A DNA stretch of 64,000 nucleotides, taken from contig NC_061514.1 in NCBI RefSeq assembly GCF_022539505.1, positions 325,173,090-325,237,089 on the forward strand, in the 5' to 3' direction. The notes under the pieces were generated by a model. It ran no database searches. It was not told the DNA's origin and was given only the letters and a program-made list of their open reading frames with translations. The DNA comes from Lolium rigidum (taxonomy: Eukaryota; Streptophyta; Magnoliopsida; Poales; Poaceae). Within the stretch, counting starts at the first letter, position 1. Each line of letters opens with the position of its first letter. This document shows positions 12,295-24,097 of this stretch, one piece after another. The translations under genes and the position numbers were made by a program.

Positions 12295-12711
12295 TCATTG
12301 CCGTCGTCGAGGTCGTCGGCGCCTGCTCCCGGGAAGCTCCTCGCCGCTGCTGCCCCAGCCGTCGGCTGGAGCTTCCTCCTCCTCCTCGTCATCATCATCA
12401 TCCTCGCTATCCGCCCAGCTACGGAAGCGCTTCGTTGGAGGATACCCAATGGAGGAGGAGGAATCATCTTCCTCCTCCTCATCTTCTTCTTCCTCGTCGT
12501 CATCGTCGTCCTCGCTGTCCGCCCACATGCGGGAGCGCTTCTTCGGCGGAAGCTTGGCGGAGGGGGAGGCCTTGGTCCTCTCCGCTTCTCCTCCCTTCTT
12601 CTCCTTGTCAGAGGAGATGGGGTGCACCCCGGAGCGGGGATCGTCCTCTTCCTTGTTCTTCGGCAACGGTTGGAGAGAGAGGCCTGAAGCGGAGGAGGAA
12701 GAGGAAGACAT
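12295..12711 (-). CDS. Antisense ORF, Ser-rich and highly acidic protein (element A)
   Basis: An intact 138-residue frame on the strand opposite to gag, between the internal region and the 3' LTR. It begins MSSSSSSASG and has Lys/Arg patches (PPKKRSRMWADSE and PTKRFRSWADSE), each followed by a long Asp/Glu run. It ends in an Arg-rich tail. The two RxWADSEDDDDD units look like an internal duplication. Element B has an ORF of the same style at the same place (25921-26439). A TATA-like CTTTATTT lies about 82 bp upstream of the ATG on the minus strand. Some Tat-lineage Gypsy elements are known to carry extra antisense ORFs in this position. Function is unknown; basic patches next to acidic runs suggest a nuclear or chromatin-contacting protein, which is inference. 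Simple trinucleotide bias could also keep the frame open. Confidence 0.5.
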   Translation of the reverse strand: MSSSSSSASGLSLQPLPKNKEEDDPRSGVHPISSDKEKKGGEAERTKASPSAKLPPKKRSRMWADSEDDDDDEEEEDEEEEDDSSSSIGYPPTKRFRSWADSEDDDDDEEEEEAPADGWGSSGEELPGSRRRRPRRRQ

Positions 12712-12792
12712 GGCTGCAGGAGAGAAGGGTTTTGTTGGTTTGGCGAACAGAGCAGAGCAAGGGGATGGAGTGGTGAACCGTTTGGCACAGAC

Positions 12793-12800
12793 AAATAAAG
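12793..12800 (-). promoter_or_regulatory. TATA-like box for the antisense ORF of A
   Basis: On the minus strand it reads CTTTATTT, about 82 bp before the ATG at 12711. Element B has CTTTTATTTA about 70 bp before its antisense ATG. The matching spacing is the main support. Confidence 0.35.
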
Positions 12801-12985
12801 AGAGTGTAGTGGAGATTTAATGCCGTGACGGTTCTCGAGGACGCGATGCCGAAATTGACAATTCATACGAGAGAAGCCCGGGAGGCAAGGCATCATGATG
12901 AAGATTCGCGGCGGTTCCGCTTCTGCCACGACATGACCCAACGAAAGAAGAGCATAATGATTTTGGAAATGTCATTTCCAAAACC

Positions 12986-12996
12986 AGGGGGGCATG
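12986..12996 (+). other. Polypurine tract of element A
   Basis: AGGGGGGCATG directly before the 3' LTR start at 12997. The same layout (AGGGGGCATG) precedes the 3' LTR of element B at 26701-26710. It should prime plus-strand DNA synthesis. Confidence 0.75.
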
Positions 12997-14168
12997 TGTT
13001 ATCACCAGAATTTGACCGAGTCAGAGGTGGGCCGTGATCAAGATGGACGTGAAGAATATATATATAGAAGAAATGCGTGAGTCGGCCTTTTATACCAAGT
13101 TGGGCTTAATTGCCCGTGTATCTGTAACATATTAGATCGCATCTTAGTTTAGAAGTTAGAATCTTACTCGTGCACGGTTGGTGCACGCCCACATTAGAAA
13201 GTCCCCCGGACTATAAATATGTATCTAGGGTTTATGGAATAAACAACAACCAACGTTCAACCACAAACAAATCTCGGCGCATCGCCAACTCCTTCGTCTC
13301 GAGGGTTTCTACCGGTAAGCACCATGCTGCCTAGATCGCATCTTGCGATCTAGGCAAAGACAAGCCTGCCCACGTTGTTCATGCGTTTGCTCGTACTGAA
13401 GCCTTTTTGATGGCGAGCAACGTAGCTATCTTAGACATGTTAGGGTTAGCATTGTTCTTCATATTACATGCTTTCGTAGTGCAACCCTTGCATGTCTAGC
13501 CGCCCTTACACCTATCTTAGGTGTAGGGGCGGCACCCCGCTTGATCATAGTTTAGTAGATCTGATCCGTTACGGTTGCTCCTTGTTTCATCAAGGATTAG
13601 TTTAACATCCGCAATAGTTAGGCCTTACAAAGGGTTGGAGGATCCAGCGGCGTGTAGGGTGGCGTTTGCTAGCCCTAGAAAGGATGTTCCGGGGATCAAC
13701 CTCGTGTTGGTTTTTAGGCCCCGTCTAGGATCGGCTTACGGTCACCGTGCGCGAGCGCGAGGCCCAATCGTCGAGTAGGATGATCCGATTATGCGGTGAA
13801 AACCCTAAATCGTCGTAGATCTCATTAGCTTTACCTTGATCAAGCAGGACCACCATATATTCGGACACCTCGTCCGAATCATGGGTGGATCGGCTCTTTG
13901 AGCCGATTCACAGGATAACCCGAGAGCCGATCGAGGCTCGTATTTAACGTTTACGTGTGTGCCCCGCAGAAACTAAGCGAGGCATCATCCACACCTTCCC
14001 GACCAGGTATAGGTCAGGTGGCACGCCCTTGCAGTTGGCATCGGCGCGTGCGACCAGGAGGATTTGCGGGCCGTCGCTCTGAGGGACTGGGGCCAGCCGC
14101 AGCCCTAGTTGTTCCCGGCTCTACGGTGTTGCCCGTCTCTGCCCGCCAGGGGGTTTCTGACGTCAACA
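12997..14168 (+). repeat. 3' LTR of Gypsy element A
   Basis: Starts TGTTATCACC and ends GTCAACA, followed by the target duplication ACTAT at 14169-14173. It is nearly identical to 7119-8287. The leader stem-loops recur at 13329-13533 and the TATA box at 13212-13219. Confidence 0.92.
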
Positions 14169-14173
14169 ACTAT

Positions 14174-15409
14174 GAACGGTGCTCGAGAAATATATGTCTT
14201 ATCCAAAACTTGGTGGTCACAGCCTCAGCAGCTGTCGCGAAGCCTACGGCAGGGGCATCCTCATAGTCCGCCCAAGTAGTGGCTAGCTTCGTCTCGCCAC
14301 CGGGGACCGTGCTAAGGGGAGTGTATCTGCCCGGCCAAAACTTCTTAATCAGAGCCCCAAGCAAGATGTTAGGCAAGCGGGGGGGGGGGCTTGGTCTCCT
14401 TTGGCCATGTCCAATTGCTGCAAATAAATCACACATTATTACACATGCCAAATTGTTTATGACCAAGATGAAAATACATGTTAGAAATTGCTAAAGTAGT
14501 ACACTTACTCATCGCCCGAAGAAATGATAGGGCCTTCTCATCATGGGTCTTAGGCTCCTTCCTCGCCTCGGGGACTTTTGCTTCTCCATGAATCTTCAAG
14601 GGCTTCGGCGCAGCCCCAGCCTCCATCACCTCCAACTCAGCCCTAGAGTCCGACTCGTGTGTAGACTTCGTCTCCATCTCCGCACTAGACGGACCCTCTA
14701 GGAACAACTCAGGAGCGACGTTTCCAGAAGCTAAGGGTGGTGGGTCAAAGTCCATCTGTACCCCACCACCACCTCGTCCTCCTCGTCCTCCACCTCATCC
14801 TCCTCCTCGCCCTCCATCGGTACCATCAGCGTAACGCGAATTGGGTTGCCTGGGTCTCTCACTCTGTCTAGGCGCTCTAGGAACATTCCTCTTCACCTGC
14901 TGCATCTACCTAAGCAAGCTCTCCGAGTCCGCCTTGCCGCTGCTCATACTGTTCAATCACCTGCATTGAGAAAAAGAAAACAGTTAAGCACAAAGCAATA
15001 ATAAAATGAAGATACTAAGAATAAAAGGCATAATGCAATTAAGAAGCATGTTGACAAATAAATACTAAGAATAAAAGGCATAATGCAATTAAGAAGCATG
15101 TTAACAAGTAAATAATAAGCATAAAACCAGCCGTCGTCACTCTTACTCTCATACTCTGTCCCTTTCTCTTTCTCACTATCACTATCACTATCTTTTAAGT
15201 ACAAAGTTGAAGGGTCAATGGGTGGAGGCTCATCATAATTGTCATTCGCCTCAAATAACTTCTCGAGGGAAATTAAATGCATCATATTTTTATCAAACCA
15301 CAAACATAGCATTTATATTAAATAGGAAATTAAATGCATTATATTTTTATTTTTTACCGGGCGAAACGCATGCATCAACCTACATCTCTACTAGGTGGGC
15401 TATGGATCC
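14174..15409 (-). pseudogene. CACTA second ORF, 5' part, degenerate
   Basis: Minus-strand exons continue the CACTA ORF that resumes at 7113. One exon (about 14419-14173) reads LPNILLGALIKKFWPGRYTP and TKLATTWADYEDAPAVGF, a motif common in grass CACTA proteins. It breaks off at the insertion site of element A. An upstream exon (14755 to about 14511) is Glu/Pro-rich and ends at a likely donor ATGA|GTAAGTG. Near 15120-15230 an acidic block reads PPPIDPSTLYLKDSDSDSEK. A homopolymer of 11 G at 14379-14389 sits inside the coding part. The piece stops where the Athila-like element inserted (15410). Confidence 0.6.
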
Positions 15410-16814
15410 TGATACGTCCAAAACGTATCCACTTTCCCGAACACTTTTGCTATTGTTTTGCCTCTAATTTGTGTATTTTGGATGCAACTAACACGGACTA
15501 ACGCTGTTTTCAGCAGAACTGCTCTGGTGTCTCGTTTTTGTGCGTAAATCCAACTTTCAGGGAAAATCCTCGGAATTTATGCGAAAGGTCCTATTTTCCC
15601 AGAATACTTACGGAGCCAGAAGGGCAAGCCAGGTGGGGGCCCGAGGGCCCCACACACTAGGACGGCGCGGCCCAGGAGGGGCCCGCGCGGCCCTAGTGTG
15701 TGGCGGCCTCGGCCGGCCCCCGACGCCCTCCTTCGGACTACTTATTACCTTCGACCTAAAAACGCACGGGAGGAAGTCGAAACTCGCCAGAAGCCATCCA
15801 GTACGCCGCCACCATCGTGAAACTCCGTCTCGGGACCAGAAACTCCGTTCTGGCACTCCGCCGGGACGGGGAATTGGAGGAGATCATCGCCATCATCATC
15901 ACCGACGCCTCTCAATCGACCAGCCATGTTTCCCACATCCATGTGTGAGTAATTCCCCCGCTGTAGGCTGAAGGGGATGGTAGGGATTGGATGAGATTGG
16001 TCATGTAATAGCATAAGATTGTTAGGGCATAGTGCCTAGTGTCCGTAATTGGTACTTTTATGATATTGTTGCAACTTGTTATGCTTAATGCTTGTCACTA
16101 GGGCCCGAGTGCCATGATCTCAGATCTGAACATGTTATCGATTCATTATGATATTCATTGCTTTATGATCTTACCTGCAAGTTGTATACACGTGTTGCTG
16201 TCCGGAACCCGAGGCCCCAAAGTGACAGAAATTGGGACAACCAAAGGGGATGGCGGTGACATGAGGATCACATGTGTTCACGGAGTGTTAATGCTTTGCT
16301 CCGGTGCTCTATTAAAAGGAGCACCTTAATTTCCAGTAGATTCCCTAGAGGCCCGGCTGCCACCGGCCGGTAGGACAAAAGATGTTGTGCAAGTTTCTCA
16401 TTGCGAGCACGTACGACTATATATGGAACACATGCCTATTGATTGATTAGTACTTGGATACCGTTTTATTATTATCCGCAAATGCCCCGCTTTAATTGTT
16501 ACATGAGTTTCTCTCATCCATGCAACGCCCGTTCATCCATCCCCGTGCCTACGGTATTTTAATCCCGTCGTTTACTATAATCACTACCGCTGTTTTTGTT
16601 ACTCTGCTGCTTGTTATTTTACTATCGCTCTTGCTATAAAACTCGTTACTACCGATAAATTCTTGCGAGCAAGTCTGTTTCCAGTGCAGCTGAATTGACA
16701 ACTCCGTTCGTTAAGGCTTTCAAGTATTCTTTGTATCCCCTTGTGTCGAATCAATAAATTGGGTTTTACTTCCCTCGAAGACTCGTTGCGATCCCCTATA
16801 CTTGTGGGTCATCA
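15410..16814 (+). repeat. 5' LTR of the Athila-like element
   Basis: TGATACGTCCAAAACGTATC at the start, itself a short palindrome around TACGTCCAAAACGTA, and GGGTCATCA at the end. It matches 30210-31610 over its whole length with scattered substitutions and small indels. Confidence 0.9.
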
Positions 16815-16825
16815 AGACTATTTTC

Positions 16826-16845
16826 TGGCGCCGTTGCTCGGGGAG
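16826..16845 (+). other. Primer-binding site of the Athila-like element
   Basis: TGGCGCCGTTGCTCGGGGAG, 11 bp after the LTR end. It begins with TGG as expected for pairing to a tRNA CCA end and resembles the tRNA-Asp sites of Athila elements, with one change in the CCGGGG part. Confidence 0.75.
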
Positions 16846-16902
16846 CATAGCTTTATTTGGAAGTTCACTTGGATTGATATTGTTCGCTGCAAATTCTCCA
16901 TC

Positions 16903-19560
16903 ATGGGTAAACTTCGCGATCCTAAAGTCGCCATATTACCATCCACTACAAGAAAAGGTACAACTCTGAGTACCTTTGCTGCTCTTGATTCACCATCTGT
17001 GATTGATAAACTTGTTTCACCACCACATGCTTCACATGCTGGTACTTCTGCTAGATCTGAAAATTCTTATAATATTGATGATGCTTCTGCTGTGCTTGAT
17101 GATAGTGGTTCATTTAGATCTTTTCTAGATGCTACGATTGCTAAGTCTAGACAAATTGAAAATGCTGAAACTCCTGATGAAAATGCTGCTACACCTGTTA
17201 ATTCACCTGAGTCTGTTGAATACTCTAGTGATGATCTTGATGAGGATTATGCAGAACTTGATGATGATTTTATTGATAAATGCAATGCTACTACTGATGC
17301 AAGAAAAATTAAAAAGTTGCTTGCACAACATACTCGTTAGATATAAACTGTCTCCTGATCCTAAATTTGCCACATCTCCTATAAACATTAAGGATAAGGA
17401 TTATGATTTTTCTCTTGATTTGTCTCATATATCTATTGTGGAGAAAACACCTTTTTGTGGTACTGAAAAAGAAAGTGCTGTGGAACATATGATTGAGTTA
17501 TCTACTCTTAGTAGCTTGTTTTCTGATGATGTTAAGAAGCGTACTTATTTCGTTGCTAAAATGTTCCCTTTCTCATTAAAGGACGATGCTAAAACTTGGT
17601 ATAATAGTTTGCCACCTGATTCTATTAATAGTCCAAAAGAATTGCTTGATGTTTTCTTCCGGAAATACTTTCCTGCTAGTGCTCAACATATTGCTTTGCA
17701 GAGAATTTATAATTTTGACTAGGAAGATGGAGAGAAATTGCCTGAGGCTTGGGCTAGATTTTGCTCTCTTATTAGAGCTCGGCCTGACCATGATTTGGAA
17801 AAGCATGACTTACTTGATATATTTTATAGTGGACTAACCATTGAGTCTAGGGCATACCTGGATAGTTGTGCTGGTTGTGTTTTCAGGAAAAGAACTCCAG
17901 ACGATGTTGAAGAATTATTGGCGAGAATAGGCCGGAATCATGATGATTGGTCTACACCTGAACCAACCCCGACACCAATATTGAAGAAGAGGGGTATGAT
18001 TAAATTAAATGATGAAGATATGAGGGAAGCCAAGAAATCTCTTAAAGAGAAGGGTATTAAATCCGAAGATGTGAAGAATTTACCTCCCATAGAAGATTCA
18101 TGTAAGATCACTCCCCTTCATCCATGATTGAGGTACACTCTCTTGAACGCTTTGCTAGAGAAGATATTCCATATTCAAAACCTCCTGCTCAATGCTTAGA
18201 TGAGTTTGATAATTATATTGTTAAGCAAAGTAATTTTAATATCAGAGTAGAGAATCATTTAATGGAAAATTCTCGAGCTATTGGTGAATTGCATGGTATT
18301 GTAGAGAGAACCTCCAATGATGTTAAGATGCTTGTTAAACATTTTCAAATGGTTCAAACTCAAATTTATCAACTCACTAAAGTGCAAAAAGACTTGTTAA
18401 AAGATAATTCTAAAGAAAAACATGCTTATGAAGTAACAACTAGAGGCGGTGTTTCTACCCAGGATCCTCTATATCCTGAAGGGCATCCCAAAAGAATTGA
18501 ACAAGATTCTCAACAAACTGAAACTAGTACTCCATCTAAGAAAAAGAAAAAGAAACATAAAACTGTTGTAGAATCCTCTGAGCCTGTTAATGATCCTAAT
18601 AGTATTTCTATTTCTGATGCTGAAACTGAAAGTGGTAATGAACATGATAAAGATAAAGATAATGATAAGAATGATGCTACTGATAAAGAAGAGGTTGAAG
18701 AAGAACCTGAAAAGCATTCTAAAAATAAAAAGTATACTAAAGAAGATTTTATTGCTAAGAAACATGGTAGTGAAAGGGAACCTTGGGTTCAAAAGCAAAT
18801 GCCTTTTCCTGCTAAGAAATTAAAATCAAAGGAAGAAGAACACTATAATAAATTTTGTGATTGGATGAAACCTTTATTCCTGCAAATACCTTTGACTGAT
18901 GCTATTAAATTGCCTCCTTATTCAAAGTATATGAAAGATATTGTCTCTAACAAAAGGAAAATTCCTAATGAGGAGATTTCCACTATGCTTGCTAATTACT
19001 CTAAGGTTCCAAAGAAGCTTGGCGACCCAGGTATACCGACTATTCCTTGTTCTATTAAGAATAATTATGTTATAACTGCTCTATGTGATTTGGGAGCGGG
19101 TGTTAGTGTTATGCCTCTCTCTCTTTACAAGAGACTTTATTTAGATAAGTTGATACCGACTGATATATCTTTGCAAATGGCTGATAAATCTACTGCTATT
19201 CCTATTGGTATATGTGAGGATGTTCCTGTTCAAGTTACTAATAACTGTTTGATATTAACTGATTTTGTCGTGTTGGAAATGCCTAAAGATGATAATATGT
19301 CTATTATTCTTGGGAGACCTTTTCTTAACACCGCAGGGGCTGTTATTGATTGCAATAAGGGAAAAGTTACTTTCAATGTCGATGACAAGGAGCATACCGT
19401 TTATTTTCCCAAGAGGATTGAGAAAGCATGTGGAGTTAATACAATTTCTAATGTGAGAACTATTAAAATGGGAACTACTGATTGTCCAATATATGAGCCT
19501 AAAGAAGAATATCAAACTCTTGTGATTGGATCCATATCAATACAATACAAGGTAACATGA
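16903..19560 (+). pseudogene. gag and protease-like polyprotein of the Athila-like element
   Basis: The likely start is the ATG at 16903 (MGKLRDPKVAILPSTTRKG). The first frame stops at 17340. The frame that carries the gag core (KMFPFSLKDDAKTWYNSLPP and LLDVFFRKYFPASAQHIAL) has a TAG at 17720-17722 and ends at 18127. A third frame (18124-19560) holds the Lys/Glu-rich C-terminal part of Gag and then a retropepsin-like segment: ALCDLGAGVSVMPLSLYKRL (near 19077-19136) and later IILGRPFLNTAGAVID. The catalytic motif is D-L-G-A with Gly where Ser is usual. Reverse transcriptase and integrase are absent. Three frames and one internal stop mean there is no single intact product. Confidence 0.75.
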
Positions 19561-20341
19561 TTGATTTGAGGTTTAATTCTTCGTATGCTATGTAAAATTT
19601 ATTTGATGGCAAGACTTGATCAACCTTGTTAACAAATTCATTTTATATGCATAGAAGAACTAAACAACATCTCTTTCTCCCTCCACTTGTTCTACTTGCT
19701 GTAGCACTTTTATTTTGCAAAGTTCTTTAGTTAATTAGAGATTTCAAAAATTTTCCTGCCCAGTAATAATAATTTTGACACCCAGAAATGTGCATTTTTC
19801 GAAGTTTTCAAAAATTCACAAAAATTATACCATTGGTCCTATTTTCGACGAGGCACCTGGGAACACCTGGGGATGACCAGTGGGGCACCCCAGGGTGGCA
19901 CCCCACAGGCCGGCGCGGCCAGCAAGGGGGCGCGCCACCCTGGTGTGTGGGCCCCTCCTTGCCCCACTTCATCATCTCTTCCTCCCACTCTCTTCTCTCT
20001 CCCGAAAAAACTCGCACCAGGTTCCTCTCACTCGCGTTTTTTCTCAAGAGCTCCAGATTTCTCGATCTCTTTGCTCAGGCCAGATTTTTGTCTGAAATTT
20101 GGCACAATTGCTCTTCGGTATGTGACTCCTTCGATTATCCAAGTAGAATTTTGTTTGGTGGAGTATATCTTGAATATTTTGCTGCTGTAGGTAACATGTT
20201 TAGTGAGCTTGCATGCTTGTTCTAAGTGGTAGAAACTAGTTTTGATGCATGATTAGTACTCTAGCAAGTTCCTATGGTAGTTTCCCTCAATTATATGTCA
20301 CCAAATCAAATTTTATATTGTTTGTTGAAAAATTTCAGAAA
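19561..20341 (+). other. Spacer between gag/protease and the 3' ORF
   Basis: Non-coding. 19840-20000 is a GC-rich patch with GGCGCGGCC and CACCCCAGGG repeats that resembles part of the LTR composition. No reverse transcriptase remnant is visible. Confidence 0.5.
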
Positions 20342-21468
20342 ATGGAAGGGAGTAGGCACCAACTCAACCAACAAGAATTGGAGGTGCAACAGGTCATGAG
20401 AGTTCACCGCGAAGAAGGAATATACCCCGCTTACTATCCGTGCGTGGATTTTATGAGAAGTGCAGGAATCTTGCAAGATGTTCAAAGTCTAATCTCTCGT
20501 GCAGGGTTGGATGATTTTGTTGATGGTGAACCATGCCAATATGCAAAACTGACTATGTCCGTAGTGCAGGATTTTAAATTCAATTGGTCGCGATCTAACC
20601 CCATGGTTCAAGTACAAAATTTTAATAAAACTCGTCAACTTGCCATTCAATGATTTTTGTGCAAGCAATCAGAGTGCCGCAATGGGGATCATGCGAGAAG
20701 ATAAGGGGATCGCCGCAAGAGTTTTTGGACCTCTTCAAGATGATTTTTCATGGAAGGAGCTTCTCAGAGGATGGTGGTAAAATCAGTAGCATTCAACTCC
20801 TAGCTATTCGTTACTTTGCTTATTTCATCACCAAGTGCGTTCTTGCTAGAAAGAATGGAAGTAAGTTATCTATCCAGGATCTAGCCTTTCTAGCTGCCGC
20901 ATTACAAAGTGATAGGACTTACAACTTGGGTGCTTTGATAGCCAACAGACTTGCTACTAACCGTGAGAATGGAGGAATTTGTGGAGGTCTCATCGCCTCT
21001 CGTTTATTAGCTATGCATGGTGTAGAACCTCACCATCTTGATATTCAATTTCCTGTAGAGAAACTTGACATAGTCTCCATGATTAAGCATGAATTTGTTT
21101 CTGATTCGTCCAATTTGAGCAACCTGTCTTATAGAATAACATTTTACAAGAAAGCTTCGAGAATAACTAAGAACACTGAAAAATTAGTAGGATTGCCTGC
21201 ACCTGCTCTGTTTAACCTTGATTCCAGGGAGGATTGGTCAGTCACGGAAAGTGCACTTAATGCATACATAGAGGGAGGAGGCCATCGTACAAGAGACAAC
21301 ACGGAGGAGGACGAGGAACACCTCGACTCGTCATCCGATGCAGCAAGTTCTTCGCATCAACAAGTTGGGCATGAGGAGCCTCCACGCTTTTCTTCTGCAT
21401 CGGGACCTTATTATGCCTACGCCATGTATGATCCACCGGCATGGAACCCAGACCCTCGTTGGGGTTGA
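20342..21468 (+). pseudogene. Athila extra ORF (ATHILA ORF-1-like), frameshifted
   Basis: It begins at the ATG at 20342 (MEGSRHQLNQQELEVQQ). The first frame ends at 20653 and the main frame runs 20650-21468. It contains DGGKISSIQLLAIRYFAYFI and KNGSKLSIQDLAFLAAAL, which fit the plant ATHILA ORF-1 or mobile-domain type of protein found downstream of gag-pol in this lineage. The C-terminus is acidic and then Tyr/Pro-rich (YYAYAMYDPPAWNPDP). Function in the element is unknown. It ends just before the purine run where element B inserted. Confidence 0.6.
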
Positions 21469-21490
21469 TCTCCACTTAGGCCAAAAGCCT

Positions 21491-21508
21491 AAGCTTGGGG
21501 GGAGGTAT
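21491..21508 (+). other. Internal polypurine-like tract of the Athila-like element
   Basis: AAGCTTGGGGGGAGGTAT closely matches the terminal polypurine tract at 30195-30209 (AGCTTGGGGGGGAGT) but lies about 2.3 kb upstream of it once element B is removed. Element B inserted right at its 3' edge, duplicating GGTAT. Confidence 0.6.
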
Positions 21509-22694
21509 TGTTATCACCAGATTTTGGCTAAATCAGGAGGTGGGCCGCGATCAAGATGGGCTTGGGAGATTACATATGGAAGAACTATGAAGCGGCCCTT
21601 GCACGGAGAATTTGGGCTAGTTAGCCCGTGTATCTTAATATAATAGATTGTGTATCGGTTTAGAAGTTAGAGTTTATCTCGTGCACGGTTTAGTGCACGC
21701 CCACATTAGAAAGTCCGCCGGACTATAAATATGTACCTAGGGTTTATGGAATAAACAACAACTCACGTTCAACCCCAAAAACAAACCAATCTCGGCGCAT
21801 CGCCAACTCCTTCGTCTCGAGGGTTTCTATCGGGTAAGCGACATGTCTGCCTAGATCGCATCTTGCGATCTAGGCAAGCACAAGCCCCACGTTGTTCATG
21901 CGTTGCTCGTACCGAAGCGCTTTTGATGGCGAGCAACGTAGTTATCATTAGGTGTGTTAGGGTTAGCATTGTTCTTCATTTAAGCATGCTTACGTAGTGC
22001 AACCCTTGCATATCTAGCCGCCCTCACGCCTATCTCGGGTGTGGGGTCGGCACCCCGCTTGATCATTATTTAGTAGATCTGATCCGTTACGATTGCTCCT
22101 TGTTCTACAAGGATTAGTTTAATATCCGCAATAGTTTGGCCTTACAATGGGGGGAGGATCCAGAGTGGCACGTAGGGTGGCGTTCGCAAGTCCTAAACGG
22201 GATGTTCCTAGAATCAACTTCATGTTGGTTTTCTCGGCCTTGTTTAGGATCGGCTTACGAGCACCGTGCGTGGCCGCAAGGCCCAACTCCGGAGTAGGAT
22301 GATCCGGTTATGCGGTGAAAACCCTAAATCGTCGTAGATCTCATTAGCTTCATCTTGATCAAGCAGGACCGCCAAGTATTCGTGCACCCCGTACGGATCA
22401 TGGGTGGATCGGCTCTTTGAGCCGATTCACGAGATAACCCGAGAGCCGATCGAGGCTCGTATTTAATGTTTACATGTATGCCCCTGCAGAAACTAAGCGA
22501 GGCAACCTCATCACCTTCCCCGACCAGGTATAGGTCGGGTGGCACGCCCTTGCACTTCGCAACGCCGCGTGTGACCGTGAAGAGCATTGCGGGCCGTCGC
22601 TCGGAGGGGTCTCAGCCAGCCGCAGCTCTAGGCTCCCCCGGCTCTACAGGTGTTGACAAGGCCGCTGCCCGCCGGTGGGTTTTGGCAGTCAACA
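21509..22694 (+). repeat. 5' LTR of Gypsy element B
   Basis: TGTTATCACC to CAGTCAACA, TATA box at 21724-21731. It pairs with 26711-27889 and is diverged from, but collinear with, the LTRs of element A. Confidence 0.9.
21849..22051 (+). other. Leader stem-loops in the B 5' LTR
   Basis: The same three inverted repeats as in element A. The GCCTAGATCGCA...TGCGATCTAGGC and CGTTGCTCG...CGAGCAACG arms are unchanged. The third hairpin differs in sequence from A on both arms but can still pair for most of its length, partly through G-U pairs. Confidence 0.65.
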
Positions 22695-22756
22695 CATTCT
22701 CGGCACGCCCGGTGGGACCATCGTCTACATCAACCACATCGCCATCTACATCTGAG

Positions 22757-24097
22757 ATGGCGGACGGCACGCCAGTCACATGCGACGAGATCAAAGCCAT
22801 CCTCGAAGCCGCACTCTTCGGCTCTTCCCACCGAACCCACTCCCATGGCATCAGGGGGAGGGGCTCCACGCCCGAAGGCGCACTTGATGGGAGAGATCTC
22901 TCTACCCCGTTGGAGGAGCGCACCAAGTCTCTCGAGCATGGGGATCTGCCCAAGGAGCTCAGAAGGAAACATGACGGGATCAAGGCAACCCTTGGAACCG
23001 AACTCATCGGCTCCGCTGAGAAGACCCGGCCGCACGGTATCAGGCTTGGTAGAAACCCACGTCCGGATCCCGGTGTCGACACGGTGGATCTCAGCCACCC
23101 CATAGATCGGCCAAAGTTTTCCTTTGGTGTCAATGTGGCAGGATCTGCAAGCCGCCATGACAAAGAGGAAACAGAAAGCAGCCACTCCCGTGGCAAGGAT
23201 GAAAAGGGAGCCGATCCGCGCGACCAACCCCGAGGTGAGGACAGGCGGTACCTGGCAAGAGGGGGAATAGGGAGCATGCGTTATCAACGCCCACACTCCA
23301 AGCACCCTCTCAACAAATACGAGCAACACCACGACCGACGTCGGCGCTACGACGCCGACGATGAAAGGAATTTCCGGTCTGATGCCAAGGTCGGAAGGTA
23401 CCGCCAGCATGGTAGAAGCAACAACGGGTACGATCGTCGCGCCGAAGAGAAGCCAAGGGGGCAGAGTGACATGGATAGGCACTGGGACTGCCCGTTCTTC
23501 AAACATTGCTGGGACTCAGGGATGAGCCGATTGCCAACAATCGAGGACTGCCCAGAATGCAAACAAAGGGAGAAGGGTGCCGCTAACGTGTCTGTGTTCA
23601 GCCGGCTAGGGCCTTTCCCGCATCGGAACAAGCGTACTGAGTCCCCTCAGATGGAAGATCTCGAGGAGCTGGAGGACGGTGGTGAAGAATACAAATATCA
23701 TCAGCCCAGATGGTGCCCTGAGGGGCTCAGCCGTTCCCAGAAGCAGAAAGTCCAGCGTCTGCGTGAGTTGGAAGAAACTGAAAGATTATACCTGCGCACG
23801 CTAAGGAAGGCACGGCCTGATCTGGCCGCCAAAATTCTGCGAACCCTGGACGAGGAGGGTGAGCCACAAAGAAAAGAGTGGCGCCCCGGCAGAGAAAAGC
23901 CGATGATGAAACATCGGCTGGCACAAATATGGTGTTTATCCTCCCATCGGAGTTCGGTGCTCCAGGATCGGATGAGACATCCGTGGCACAACTTGATCGC
24001 GGCCCACGGCCGGTTATCTTTGAGAAGCCACGAGACAGGAGCTACGAGCATCCGAAGGCCCCGTACTTACGGGGATATATCGATGGGAGGCCCGTGA
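22757..24097 (+). pseudogene. gag-like protein of element B
   Basis: The likely start is the ATG at 22757 (MADGTPVTCDEIKAILEAAL). It is open to 24097, but the last part after about 23890 is out of the true frame. It lacks most of the central gag core seen in element A at 8712-10130. It keeps a basic Arg-rich region, the Cys cluster HWDCPFFKHCWDSGMSRLPT with CPEC, and the block PRWCPEGLSRSQKQKVQRLR. An N-terminal motif is duplicated (GSSHRTHSHGIR and GSAEKTRPHGIR), matching one copy in A. Loss of one base after CGCCCC (near 23886) separates it from the protease frame. Confidence 0.65.

Larger units (their letters stand above)
7119..14168 (+). mobile_element. Gypsy element A, non-autonomous, Tat-like (full length with TSD)
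   Basis: A complete LTR retrotransposon of about 7.05 kb. It has two LTRs of about 1.17 kb beginning TGTTATCACC and ending GTCAACA, and a perfect 5-bp target duplication ACTAT at 7114-7118 and 14169-14173. It encodes a broken gag-like protein but no protease, reverse transcriptase, RNase H or integrase. An antisense acidic ORF lies before the 3' LTR. The gag style (Cys cluster DRHWDCPFF...CPEC and a KWHN...TTND block) resembles Tat-lineage Gypsy elements, which is an inference. The LTRs differ at a dozen or more visible sites, many of them single-base indels, so the insertion is fairly young. It split the CACTA ORF. Confidence 0.88.

Noticed and set aside
12190..12700. Possible transmembrane protein in plus-strand frame 12298-12687 (Leu/Ile/Val runs)
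   Set aside because: The hydrophobic runs are the reverse complement of the Asp/Glu runs of the antisense ORF and carry no other signal.
12276..12941. Overlapping long frames in the other five readings around the antisense ORF of element A
   Set aside because: GAN/NTC trinucleotide runs keep several frames open at once. Only the frame starting MSSSSSS has a counterpart with the same start and motif order in element B.
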